Source of the DNA: Terriglobus sp. RCC_193
Lineage (GTDB): Bacteria; Acidobacteriota; Terriglobia; Terriglobales; Acidobacteriaceae
Direction of reading: 5' to 3'
Assembly: GCF_041355105.1 (NCBI RefSeq)
Contig: NZ_JBFUPK010000001.1
Coordinates: 1,984,001 to 2,048,000 of the forward strand
Length of the DNA: 64,000 bases
Of the stretch, positions 25,589-33,285 are shown in pieces. The translations under genes were made by a program, and so were the position numbers. Every line of letters begins with the position of its first letter. The first letter of the stretch is position 1. The notes beneath the pieces are model-generated. The model saw only the letters and a program-made list of their open reading frames with translations, was not told the DNA's origin and did not search any database.

Positions 25589-28132
25589 TCAGATCGAAGT
25601 CAGGGTCTTGATTTGATTTGCGAGGGCTCTATTCTCGTCAGCCAATAAGTCCATCACTGGATACAGGTAGTCGCCACTTATCGTCTTTTCTTCACCGCTG
25701 GCAAGGAACCGAACGCGGCCATAATTTCCTTTCTGCAACTCAGCAATGTTCAGGGCCACACACAGGCCACCTTGCCAAAGAAGATCTCCGGGACTCACCC
25801 GACCGCCTGCTCGATTTTGTGCCAACTCGCGCTGGCTTACGTCCTTGAACAGGTCAGCGATGTGCATCAAGGCAGCACCATCGCGTAACCATTGAATCCA
25901 GATATCTATCGGCTTCTCAATCTTCACCGTCGGGAGCAGCCTGCGAGACAGCCTCGTAAGCTCTCGCACGGTGTCAGCGAGCGCCATGCCTCGGAGCAGC
26001 CACGGTAGTTTGGCGGCAATCAGTGCAATAGAGAGGTTGAACCATCGACGTTCTTCTCCGCGCGTCCAGTCTGGATAGAACCAAACGGTTAACGCTGCTA
26101 CAAGGCGGGGGTCTTGCATGTCCGTCTGGAAACGCTCTTTCTGTTCTCCATTCAGACTGCTCCAATAGCGAAGGAGTGACCCATCTGCACCACCGTTACC
26201 CGCAAAGAGGGCACGCCAGATGTTGGCCGTCGTGTTTGCAAGGTCTTCGTCGGTCAATGCGTGATCGAGGTGAGCTTTCCGCAGGAGCAAACCTAGAGCG
26301 CCGATATCGCACGACAGACGCTTTACTGGTCGCTGCGCGATGAACCCGTCATCATCCAGAACACTTGTGATCGAAGTGACGACCTTCAGTAAACGTTTGC
26401 GATGGCGTTCCATCGCTTTGGCGGTTGTTTGTTCAAGGACCGGGGAAGGATTTGTCGGCAACTCTTCGTCCCTGAGGTCGGCATCGGATGCCTCTTCTCG
26501 GTCAGTCACATCGCTTGTCGAACCGTCCTCTCCATCGCTGCCAATGTCCCAGCCAAACAACGAAAACAAGGTTTTCAGGAAGTCATCATCGCCGAATCCG
26601 CTCTGTTGGTTGGCAGCGCTTTGAGAAACCGACGAGGCAAAACCTTCGGCGAAGATGTCATCAAGTGTGTACTCGGTGGACTGTTCGTCAGTTGTTTGCT
26701 CTCGGCCCGACGAACCGGAATACGGAGTTGTATCAGTAAGGTTGTCGCTGAAAATTTCGAATATCTCGGAATACTCGGTGGCGCTCCACACCGCCTTGCT
26801 CGCAGCGTCGCGTAATTTTCTTTGCATTCGTCGAGCCGGAGTTGGGAGGCTCAACAAGCCTTCATCGTCCACCCACATCTCAGGAGAACGCACCTCGTAG
26901 CCGTCAGCAGACGATCCGATCAATGCGACGAAACGGACTTCGCCCGTTTGGGCGAAGCTGAGAGAGCCATCTCCAATGACTGAGCCAGGATTGTTACGCG
27001 GTCGCTCGCCATTGCTGAGTCGCCAGTCGGCCAAAGGGAGTGAGCACGAGAATGTAATTTGAAGTAAGCCGTCTTCCAATCGTGCCCCATTGATTCGGAG
27101 CGAGGGGGCATCTCTTGGATCGTCGTCAATAGAGACAGCCTCGGGTAGAAGGGGTTGCTCTTCGAGAATCTCCAGCTCTTCGATGAAGTCGTTCCAATCT
27201 TTCTCACTGATTGACTTGAAAGCCAACAATTCGGCATTCGCGCTCGTGACACCTTTCGTAAGAGCCGCTTGGGAACAGTTCGCGCTACCGATAAAAATCA
27301 CACGATGGTTGGCCGTGCGGATCAAGTACACCTTCGCGTGCATGAAACGAGTACGATCTTGCTCGGCGCGGGGCGTAGCGGATACGACTCGTATGGTGCT
27401 GGGCAGAGAGTCTGCCATGTCGCTCGTTATGCCTGCGCGTAGAGGTTGCGCTAAGACTTTGATTGCAGCGCCGACCCTATCGGCGAACTCTCTAAGTGCA
27501 GTAAGCGTTGGGTCAAAATACGGGCTGATTACCCAAACCTCTGATGCAGGTTCAGGTAGAACTTCGGCAATTTGATCGAGTAAGGGACGACGAAGGGAAT
27601 ACAGCAAGCCATCAGGTGCGGGTAGGCCCGAAAACCAAGACGAGGATGTGACAGACGTTAGGCTCGCGTCTGTCCTCTCTGGCATTGCGACGAGTTGAGG
27701 GAGCCCATTCAATACATCCGCGAAACTTGCGAGGACAGGTAAGCCCTCAGCGTCGGAAGAGTAGGTTGCCCAAGCCTCAAAGTTACCGCTCCATCCTCCG
27801 GCCGTGAGATTGCCACTTCCAATCGCGAGTTGCGCTCCATCTCTTGAACTCACAAGAATTGCTTTCGGATGGAATCGACGCCAAGGGCCGAGATCGACGG
27901 GGATCACACGATAGCGTTTTCCGAGTTCCCAGATCAGCGGGGCTTGCGTCTTGAATGTCGCGGCGGCGCTTGCGGAGTCGGCAAAGATTGTCAGGGAGGG
28001 GTCACCGATAGCTCGAAGCTTCGGGAGAAGGACGGCTTCTAAAAAAAGGAAGTCGATGTTGTGGGTCAACACGATTACCTGGTCTGCCGACGGACCAGTC
28101 GATTCCAACCAAGCGAGGATGTTATGCCTCAT
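25589..28132 (-). CDS. Phospholipase D-superfamily protein with two HxK motifs
   Basis: An 847-aa protein. Residues 1-300 hold two PLD half-sites: FHPKAILV with His88-x-Lys90 and GSGNLTAGG (105-113), then MHAKVYLI with His265-x-Lys267 and GSANCSQAA (282-290). PLD-fold proteins in defence systems are usually nucleases (for example DrmC in DISARM). Residues ~300-440 look like beta-rich domains. An acidic, low-complexity linker spans about 470-580, and a helical C-terminus of ~260 residues has no family I know. The start ATG 28130-28132 overlaps the upstream 528-aa gene by 11 bases, so the two are a translational pair. Target unknown. Confidence 0.8.
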   Translation of the reverse strand: MRHNILAWLESTGPSADQVIVLTHNIDFLFLEAVLLPKLRAIGDPSLTIFADSASAAATFKTQAPLIWELGKRYRVIPVDLGPWRRFHPKAILVSSRDGAQLAIGSGNLTAGGWSGNFEAWATYSSDAEGLPVLASFADVLNGLPQLVAMPERTDASLTSVTSSSWFSGLPAPDGLLYSLRRPLLDQIAEVLPEPASEVWVISPYFDPTLTALREFADRVGAAIKVLAQPLRAGITSDMADSLPSTIRVVSATPRAEQDRTRFMHAKVYLIRTANHRVIFIGSANCSQAALTKGVTSANAELLAFKSISEKDWNDFIEELEILEEQPLLPEAVSIDDDPRDAPSLRINGARLEDGLLQITFSCSLPLADWRLSNGERPRNNPGSVIGDGSLSFAQTGEVRFVALIGSSADGYEVRSPEMWVDDEGLLSLPTPARRMQRKLRDAASKAVWSATEYSEIFEIFSDNLTDTTPYSGSSGREQTTDEQSTEYTLDDIFAEGFASSVSQSAANQQSGFGDDDFLKTLFSLFGWDIGSDGEDGSTSDVTDREEASDADLRDEELPTNPSPVLEQTTAKAMERHRKRLLKVVTSITSVLDDDGFIAQRPVKRLSCDIGALGLLLRKAHLDHALTDEDLANTTANIWRALFAGNGGADGSLLRYWSSLNGEQKERFQTDMQDPRLVAALTVWFYPDWTRGEERRWFNLSIALIAAKLPWLLRGMALADTVRELTRLSRRLLPTVKIEKPIDIWIQWLRDGAALMHIADLFKDVSQRELAQNRAGGRVSPGDLLWQGGLCVALNIAELQKGNYGRVRFLASGEEKTISGDYLYPVMDLLADENRALANQIKTLTSI

Positions 28133-29708
28133 GGAAGGTCACCTTGCCGGGGAGGTATGCGTCTTCGGTTAATTCCAACACTGAAAGATCGGAAAGAACC
28201 CCTAAGACATTTGCCAATCGAGTGCCGCTCCGTCCTGCAGCGACCTGGACCGCTGTAGAACGAAAGAGTTCACCATCCGGAAAAAATCTTAGCGAACATT
28301 GTTGACCCCCTCCCATCTTTCTTAAGGTAGTCGTCAGATGAGGCACGATCGCGCATTGCAGAACCAAGGCTTCGAGGAGTTGCGCTGAAGAAAGATCAGC
28401 GCACCGTTCGAACGCTGCCATCGCTCGATGAGCGACAGGATCGGGTGACTTGAAAATCTTGCGTCTCCGCAATTCCTTGCTCTGACGGTAAAGCGCAGCA
28501 AGCAGACACACGGCTCCGAGGGCGCCAACTCCGCCTCGCTGCGAGGACATGCTTCGTGTCGGTAAGGGGGCGGCTAGCTGGTAGTCATCGGGAATGGCCC
28601 GAAGCAGCGTCGTTGAAGGAGTTGCTGGAGCGAGCTCGCTCAGCCCGACAATCTCCGCCATTTGGTCAAGTGAGTCGCTTGCGCTTCGGATGAGCCATTC
28701 GACGGCTTCCGCCAAGCTGAGATCGCCTTGACGATTCAACGCATCGCAGAAGCTTGCCAACAGCCATTCGAAGGCAAAATGACAGCGGCGTTGCCATTCA
28801 TATTCTGCCCAAGAGTCGGCGACATCGTCAGTTGCCCCTTGGCTCACTCTGGCCGCGTAGTTCCTCGACAGAAGCCACTCGGCACTCGTCGGTTCTCGTT
28901 TTAGTTCAGCGATGATCCATTCGACCGATGAGACAAACCTTCTATGATCGTCCGCCGTCCGCCCGGAGCGGGGCGTCCCTAATGCTTTGAGTAAGAGCTC
29001 TCGCTCATCTGAAGGAATGGAAGAAGAGTGGAGCGAGAACGAAGCCTTGGCATCTTTCACAGATTTGAGATCAAGGGATGCTTTACCCGATAGGAGTACC
29101 AGAATCCCGGCGGGCATTGCACGTTCCCTCAATTCCATGAGTTCACGCCCTAATGGAGTCAGTTGGCCTGGTACAACAGATCCTGGCGCATCTTTCAGTA
29201 GGCCTACCGCACGACATGGGCCGTAATAGGTGAGAAACATTGCGGTTCGAGCATTGTCCGGAAACTCGACAACTTCATTCGCCCAGAGTTCCTTCAGTTC
29301 TGCGTCAAAGAGATCGCGACCCAGCACTCCATTGAGGCGGCCCGAATTCAAATCATCAAGCGCGGTGCAGGCTAAACAGAGGAACTCGACTCTTCGAAGA
29401 AACGCGCGAAACGCAGAATCGGTGAATGTTCCGGTACCAGTTGGTGTGATACCTGCTTGTAAAAACGAACCGATTGCCCAAGTCAAAATCGAGTAATACC
29501 GGGCGCGCAGGGATATGGTGGTGATCCCATTGACTAACTTTTCTTCAATGGCCTGGTCGATCCCTCGCACGCCAAGAATGTCTAAGCCTTTGATCTCGAT
29601 TGTGAGCGGGTTTCCCCAGAAGATTTCCATGAGTTCATCTCTACGGTCCGGCTTCAAATGCGATATCAAGTCTTGCCCGCAGCTCTCTATGAAAGTGCGG
29701 AACGCCAA
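28122..29708 (-). CDS. Unrecognised 528-aa protein paired with the PLD-like protein
   Basis: Mostly helical, soluble, no signal peptide. N-terminal region has NPLTIEIKGLDILGVRGIDQ and TTISLRARYYSILTWAIGSF; the middle has TYYGPCRAVGLLKD and TPLGRELMELRERAMPAGIL; the end is PDGELFRSTAVQVAAGRSG. I recognise no domain. The only usable start is TTG 29706-29708; the frame is open upstream to about 29768 and could code GPLWAG before the start, but has no ATG or GTG. Overlap with the PLD gene by 11 bases and the lack of any other partner suggest a two-gene system. Confidence 0.72.
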   Translation of the reverse strand: MAFRTFIESCGQDLISHLKPDRRDELMEIFWGNPLTIEIKGLDILGVRGIDQAIEEKLVNGITTISLRARYYSILTWAIGSFLQAGITPTGTGTFTDSAFRAFLRRVEFLCLACTALDDLNSGRLNGVLGRDLFDAELKELWANEVVEFPDNARTAMFLTYYGPCRAVGLLKDAPGSVVPGQLTPLGRELMELRERAMPAGILVLLSGKASLDLKSVKDAKASFSLHSSSIPSDERELLLKALGTPRSGRTADDHRRFVSSVEWIIAELKREPTSAEWLLSRNYAARVSQGATDDVADSWAEYEWQRRCHFAFEWLLASFCDALNRQGDLSLAEAVEWLIRSASDSLDQMAEIVGLSELAPATPSTTLLRAIPDDYQLAAPLPTRSMSSQRGGVGALGAVCLLAALYRQSKELRRRKIFKSPDPVAHRAMAAFERCADLSSAQLLEALVLQCAIVPHLTTTLRKMGGGQQCSLRFFPDGELFRSTAVQVAAGRSGTRLANVLGVLSDLSVLELTEDAYLPGKVTFHEA

Positions 29709-29786
29709 TCCGGCCCATAGAGGCCCGTCCCTACGTTCGACGAAGATTTCAGGCTTTCGACAATCTTACCGGGGGGAGCAGGTCAA

Positions 29787-29835
29787 CTCCTATCAATCAA
29801 TATAAGACTATATTATGAGTGATAGGGAGCGCTCC
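29787..29835. promoter_or_regulatory. Promoter and dyads between the PLD pair and fic
   Basis: CCTATCA (29789-29795) is repeated inverted as TGATAGG (29820-29826), enclosing the AT-rich TATAAGACTATATTAT, a likely -10 region. Overlapping it, GGAGCGCTCC (29826-29835) is a perfect 10-bp palindrome that contains the probable Shine-Dalgarno GGGAG of fic. A protein or RNA fold here could control both transcription and translation of fic. Function is inferred. Confidence 0.45.
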
Positions 29836-29843
29836 TATAGATC

Positions 29844-31037
29844 ATGCGTTGGAATTGGCAACAACCTGATTGGCCGGAATTCCGGTGGAACGACAGAACT
29901 TTGGCGAAGGCCGAGGCGGCTTTCCTGCGAGGTGTCGGTGTCTTGGTCGGATCGGCGAAGCATCTTGATGATGACACCCGACAACAACTCCTCGTTGACG
30001 CTATGAGCGTAGAAGCCTTGACTACTTCAGAGATTGAAGGGGAGATGCTCAATCGAGCCAGCGTCCAATCTTCGATTCAGCGACAGTTGGGCTTACTCTC
30101 TGACCGCAGAAAGGTCCAGCCTGCGGAGCAGGGCATTTCGGAACTGATGGTCACACTCTATCGAGGCGTTGACGAGGTCTTGACGGAAGACCATCTATTT
30201 TCATGGCATCGGATGATCGTTGCCGGTCGAGGCGACTTGAGGGATGTTGGACGTTATCGAACAAGCGACGAGCCGATGCAGGTTGTCTCCGGCGCAAGCT
30301 ACGCACCGAAGGTCCACTTCGAAGCTCCGCCTTCGAATCGTGTTCGTAAGGAGATGGCTGGATTCGTCGAATGGTTCAACCGGACCGCTCCTGGTACGGA
30401 TTCGGCACTACCGGCTCTGACACGGGCTGGTGTCGCGCATCTCTATTTCGAATCCATTCATCCATTTGAAGACGGCAATGGACGCATAGGCAGAGCGATA
30501 GCAGAAAAGGCACTAGTCCAGGGTTTCGGGCAACCGGTCATCGTTGCGCTAGCGCGTTCGATTTTGGCTCATCACGGCGACTACTATCGTTCCCTCGAAG
30601 AGGCGAACAAGACCAATGATGTGACCCGATGGCTTCGCTGGTTCTCGGCCATCGCGCTCGAAGCTCAATACCGAACCTTCGCTCAAATTGACTTCGTCAT
30701 TCACAAGACGAAGATGCTGGACAGTCTGAAAGGTCGGATCAACGCTCGACAGGAGAAAGTCCTCTTGAGGATGTTCCGCGAAGGCCCAGAAGGTTTCGAA
30801 GGAGGGATGAGCGCAAAGAAGTACAGCACGATCGCGGAGACGCCTCCAGCGACTACGACCCGCGACCTCGCCGGTCTGGTTGAGGCGGGAGCCCTCGTTC
30901 GCTCGGGCGAACTGAAGCACACCCGATACGTGCTCAACATCCCCCAGTCCAACATCCCGGCGATCACAATCGACGAAGCGGGGAGGGTGTATCACGCCAT
31001 CTCCGAAGAGGCGAAAACGGCTTCAGAAAGCGAGTAG
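29844..31037 (+). CDS. Fic-family protein AMP transferase with DUF4172-like N-terminus
   Basis: A 397-aa protein. The Fic core motif HPFEDGNGRIGR is at 206-217, with the flap LRDVGRYRT before it. The N-terminal ~90 residues (MRWNWQQPDWPEFRW start) match the DUF4172 domain often fused to Fic. The autoinhibitory motif T61-S-E-I-E-G66 fits (S/T)xxxE(G/N) of class II Fic proteins, where the Glu blocks ATP. A C-terminal winged-helix-like part follows (SAKKYSTIAETPPATTTRDL). Fic enzymes AMPylate target proteins; the target is unknown. It is divergent from the PLD pair and is the last gene before the attachment site. Confidence 0.92.
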   Translation: MRWNWQQPDWPEFRWNDRTLAKAEAAFLRGVGVLVGSAKHLDDDTRQQLLVDAMSVEALTTSEIEGEMLNRASVQSSIQRQLGLLSDRRKVQPAEQGISELMVTLYRGVDEVLTEDHLFSWHRMIVAGRGDLRDVGRYRTSDEPMQVVSGASYAPKVHFEAPPSNRVRKEMAGFVEWFNRTAPGTDSALPALTRAGVAHLYFESIHPFEDGNGRIGRAIAEKALVQGFGQPVIVALARSILAHHGDYYRSLEEANKTNDVTRWLRWFSAIALEAQYRTFAQIDFVIHKTKMLDSLKGRINARQEKVLLRMFREGPEGFEGGMSAKKYSTIAETPPATTTRDLAGLVEAGALVRSGELKHTRYVLNIPQSNIPAITIDEAGRVYHAISEEAKTASESE

Positions 31038-31075
31038 TTTGGTGGCTGTTTTGGTGGCTGTTTTGGTGGCTGTTG
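31038..31075 (+). repeat. Three tandem copies of a 12-bp repeat, TTTGGTGGCTGT
   Basis: GGTGGCTG starts at 31041, 31053 and 31065, an exact 12-bp period, immediately after the fic stop. It is not CRISPR (no spacers). It may mark the element's end or bind a protein. Confidence 0.85.
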
Positions 31076-31086
31076 CTTGTCGAGTT

Positions 31087-31191
31087 CTGTGCGTAGCTAT
31101 GCGCAACGTTGCGCTAGACCTATCGCAACGAAAACCCTATAAACAAAGGCGTGTTACGCAAATGTGCGTGCCCGTGCGATACTGTGCGTAA
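31087..31191. repeat. Cluster of TGTGCGTA motifs and a palindrome beside the attachment site
   Basis: CTGTGCGTA occurs at 31087-31095 and 31182-31190, with ATGTGCGTG (31162-31170) and CCGTGCGAT (31172-31180) between, and the inverted TTACGCA at 31154-31160. GCGCAACGTTGCGC (31101-31114) is a perfect 14-bp palindrome; CTATGCGCAACG (31097-31108) recurs as CTATCGCAACG (31120-31130). Repeats just inside an attachment site often serve as arm-type sites for integrase or excisionase; this is inferred. Confidence 0.5.
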
Positions 31192-31201
31192 GAGCGCCAA
31201 T

Positions 31202-31260
31202 GGGACTCAAAATCCGCCGAGGGCAACCTCGTGGGGGTTCGACCCCCCCTCCCGGCACCA
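31202..31260 (+). repeat. 3' fragment of tRNA-Leu(CAA): attachment site (attR) of the island
   Basis: The sequence covers the anticodon loop CTCAAAA (anticodon CAA), a long variable arm (CGAGG-GCAA-CCTCG) typical of Leu, the T arm GGGGGTTCGACCCCC, and the acceptor 3' strand TCCCGGC-A-CCA. The expected 5' half starting GCCGGGA is missing upstream and is replaced by the repeat cluster. A truncated tRNA 3' end next to island genes is the standard scar of tRNA-targeted integration. The terminator just downstream shows that the chromosomal side is on the right. Confidence 0.85.
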
Positions 31261-31298
31261 AGATAAGATATACAAAATGAATAGGTTGCAAAGACCAG

Positions 31299-31325
31299 AG
31301 TCTCTCACTCCCGAGAGGCTTTTTC
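31299..31325 (+). terminator. Terminator of the original tRNA-Leu gene
   Basis: AGTCTCTC (31299-31306) pairs with GAGAGGCT (31313-31320, one G-T pair) and is followed by TTTTTC. It lies 38 bases after the tRNA fragment, as for a tRNA transcript end. Confidence 0.75.
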
Positions 31326-31386
31326 GTGCTCAAAAGTGCCGGGGAAACTTCTGGTGATACTTTGCTACATTGTTTTGGAGGTCGCC

Positions 31387-31491
31387 ATGCCGAGGAAACG
31401 GGAGCCGATCAGAGGCCTTTGGGGCGCGAACCAGGGAGTGACATCTGGTAGATCGCTATTCGACGCGGGAGTGCACATGTTGTGCTGGTGA
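31387..31491 (+). pseudogene. 34-codon ORF, possible remnant of an integrase start
   Basis: GGAG lies 7 bases before ATG 31387. The peptide starts MPRKREPIRGLWGANQG, which resembles the opening of many phage-type tyrosine integrases (MPRxRxPIxGLW...), then loses similarity and stops at 31491, overlapping the end of the ClC gene. If real, it is the stump of an integrase from an earlier insertion at this tRNA. The match is short and could be chance. Confidence 0.3.
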
Positions 31492-32796
31492 TACAGATGC
31501 ATCGCCAGAGATTACATATGCAATCGCTGCACCTACAAGGGCCGGAATCAGGAATCCGTGACCTCCCGTAGTCTCGGCCATGAACACGACAGCTGCCAGC
31601 GGAGCCTTGTACGCGGCAGAGATGAAGGATGTCATCCCCACAGCCTCATACAGCCCTAAAGCCTGCGTATGAACAACGCTTTGGCCAAATGCGGCACCGA
31701 GGCTTCCACCACTCAGAAACAACGGAACAAACATTGCGCTGACACCGCCCACGCCCAGTGTGCAGGCAGTTGCTGCGAGCTTCATTAAAGTGAAGAACAA
31801 CAGTTCCGGCGTCGAGTGATTCTGGCCAATAATCAGTCGTACCGCTTCGTAATTTGGGCCAAGCGGGATAAGAAGTCCAGGATAGAAATGCAGGAATGCC
31901 AGGCCGCATAGTGCTGTACCCAGTCCACCGATTCCCATCTTGATCCAATGTGGGACCGGGCATTGAATGATGGAACGACGAAGTCTACGGAATGTGATGA
32001 CAAAGGTCATAGCGATAAGGCCAATCACCATGCCCAACAGCGCGCACCAGACAAGATCTTTCGGCGTATACGAAGATGAAGCCGCGAATGCGAACAGGGG
32101 TTCGCTACCGAAAAAAACGCCGAGTGTCATGTAAGAAACAACAGAGGCGATCAGAGAGGGCACAAGTGCTTCGTGTGCCATGTCGTCTTTGTATGGCATC
32201 TCCAGCGCAAACACGATACCCGTAAGAGGTGCGCGAAAAACAGCGGACATGCCCGCTGCTGCGCCACAAAGCAACAGGATGCGGCGATGGCGCGGGGTAA
32301 GTCCCAACGCCGAAATTTTGGAGAGTCGCGACCAAACCCATGTTCCGATGGCCGCTCCGCCATAAATTGCAGGGCCTTCGAGTGCGGCGCTTCCACCAGA
32401 ACCGACGGTAGTAATTGCAGCGATCAACTTCACAGGTGTCGAACGCAGATCGATCTTCCCGTCATTCTCGTGATACATCTCGATCACTTCTTCTGTGGAA
32501 TGCAGATTGGGATCGGGCGTACCAAACTGCATCAGAAGTCCAGTAACGATACCGCCGATAGTCAGTCCCGGGATGATGATCCAATGATGCGCAAGATATA
32601 GAGCAAGCACGCCAGGCCAGATGTAGCGCAACAAGACGGTTGCGACCACAGTAATTCCCAGGCCTGCAGTAATGCCAACGATGGGAGCTACGATTAACCA
32701 ACGATGGAGATTCCGTTCGTAAGTGCTGGAAAGATCTTCACGCACTAACGGAAGAGAACGACTCAACCAGCCTCTTCTGGGTTTCTCGATAGTCAC
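31456..32796 (-). CDS. ClC-family chloride channel/transporter
   Basis: A 446-aa membrane protein with about ten hydrophobic helices. The selectivity signatures are visible: GSGGSAALEGPAIYGGAAIG holds the GxEGP-type motif with the gating Glu, and GVGGVSAMFVPLFLSGGSLG is the second conserved loop. ClC proteins move chloride or other anions, some as H+ antiporters. There are no CBS domains at the C-terminus. The start overlaps the stop of the MarR-type gene by 4 bases, so both are one transcript controlled by that regulator. First chromosomal gene right of the attachment site. Confidence 0.9.
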   Translation of the reverse strand: MTIEKPRRGWLSRSLPLVREDLSSTYERNLHRWLIVAPIVGITAGLGITVVATVLLRYIWPGVLALYLAHHWIIIPGLTIGGIVTGLLMQFGTPDPNLHSTEEVIEMYHENDGKIDLRSTPVKLIAAITTVGSGGSAALEGPAIYGGAAIGTWVWSRLSKISALGLTPRHRRILLLCGAAAGMSAVFRAPLTGIVFALEMPYKDDMAHEALVPSLIASVVSYMTLGVFFGSEPLFAFAASSSYTPKDLVWCALLGMVIGLIAMTFVITFRRLRRSIIQCPVPHWIKMGIGGLGTALCGLAFLHFYPGLLIPLGPNYEAVRLIIGQNHSTPELLFFTLMKLAATACTLGVGGVSAMFVPLFLSGGSLGAAFGQSVVHTQALGLYEAVGMTSFISAAYKAPLAAVVFMAETTGGHGFLIPALVGAAIAYVISGDASVSPAQHVHSRVE

Positions 32797-33236
32797 TCGG
32801 TAGCTCCTTCAGCTTCGCCATCGAGCAAGACAATCTTGTTCAGCGAGGCGATCAGTTCAGGCGCCCAGAGGCGCAGTTCGCGAGCATGATCTCTGGAGAG
32901 TCGAGCCAACATTTTTTTACCGGCGGGCGTCAGCTGCAGGATCACATAGCGCCGATTCACTTTCAGCTTGTCGCGCACAAGAAAGCCGGCAACTTCGCAT
33001 CGCTTACAGAGTTCCACTGCACTGTTGTGGTGTAACTGCAGTCGATCAGCGATATAGGCAACGGTAACAAGCGTATCGGGTGGCGCTCCGGCAATCTGCA
33101 GCAAAAGCTGATGCTGTTGCGGAAGAAGCCCTGCTTTTTCAGCGGCCAGTTCACTGTAATGCAGAAAACGGCGGAGATCCGCCCGAAAGGCTGCCAGTGC
33201 TACCGTCAGTTGCTTATCTCCGGAAGTCGGCTTCAC
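32793..33236 (-). CDS. MarR-family transcriptional regulator
   Basis: A 147-aa winged-helix protein. The pattern LLPQQHQLLLQIAGAP, VTVAYIADRLQLHHNSAVEL (recognition helix), RRYVILQLTPAGKKMLARLS (wing) is typical of MarR. The start is GTG 33234-33236; an upstream in-frame stop excludes a longer form. It precedes and overlaps the ClC gene, and a near-perfect inverted repeat lies right at its start (33239-33259), suggesting autoregulation of the pair, perhaps in response to acid or anion stress. The inducing ligand is unknown. Confidence 0.88.
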   Translation of the reverse strand: MKPTSGDKQLTVALAAFRADLRRFLHYSELAAEKAGLLPQQHQLLLQIAGAPPDTLVTVAYIADRLQLHHNSAVELCKRCEVAGFLVRDKLKVNRRYVILQLTPAGKKMLARLSRDHARELRLWAPELIASLNKIVLLDGEAEGATE

Positions 33237-33238
33237 AC

Positions 33239-33259
33239 ATATATCGTATCACGATGTAT
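33239..33259. promoter_or_regulatory. Inverted repeat ATATATCGT-ATC-ACGATGTAT, candidate MarR operator
   Basis: Arms 33239-33247 and 33251-33259 match at 8 of 9 positions around a 3-base centre, 3 bases upstream of the GTG start of the MarR-type gene. Length and position fit a MarR dimer site. Confidence 0.55.
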
Positions 33260-33285
33260 TCGTGAAAGCCGTACCGCTGCTTCTG

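Noticed and set aside
25589-29708. PLD pair considered as part of DISARM or a helicase-PLD system
   Set aside because: No DrmA-type helicase, DUF1998 protein or matching methyltransferase is adjacent; the nearest helicase belongs to the res-mod operon about 10 kb away.
31038-31191. Repeats after fic considered as a CRISPR array
   Set aside because: Units are 9-12 bp, tandem without unique spacers, and no cas genes are present.
31202-31260. Complete tRNA-Leu gene
   Set aside because: The 5' acceptor strand, D arm and half of the anticodon stem are missing; upstream DNA cannot pair with TCCCGGC.
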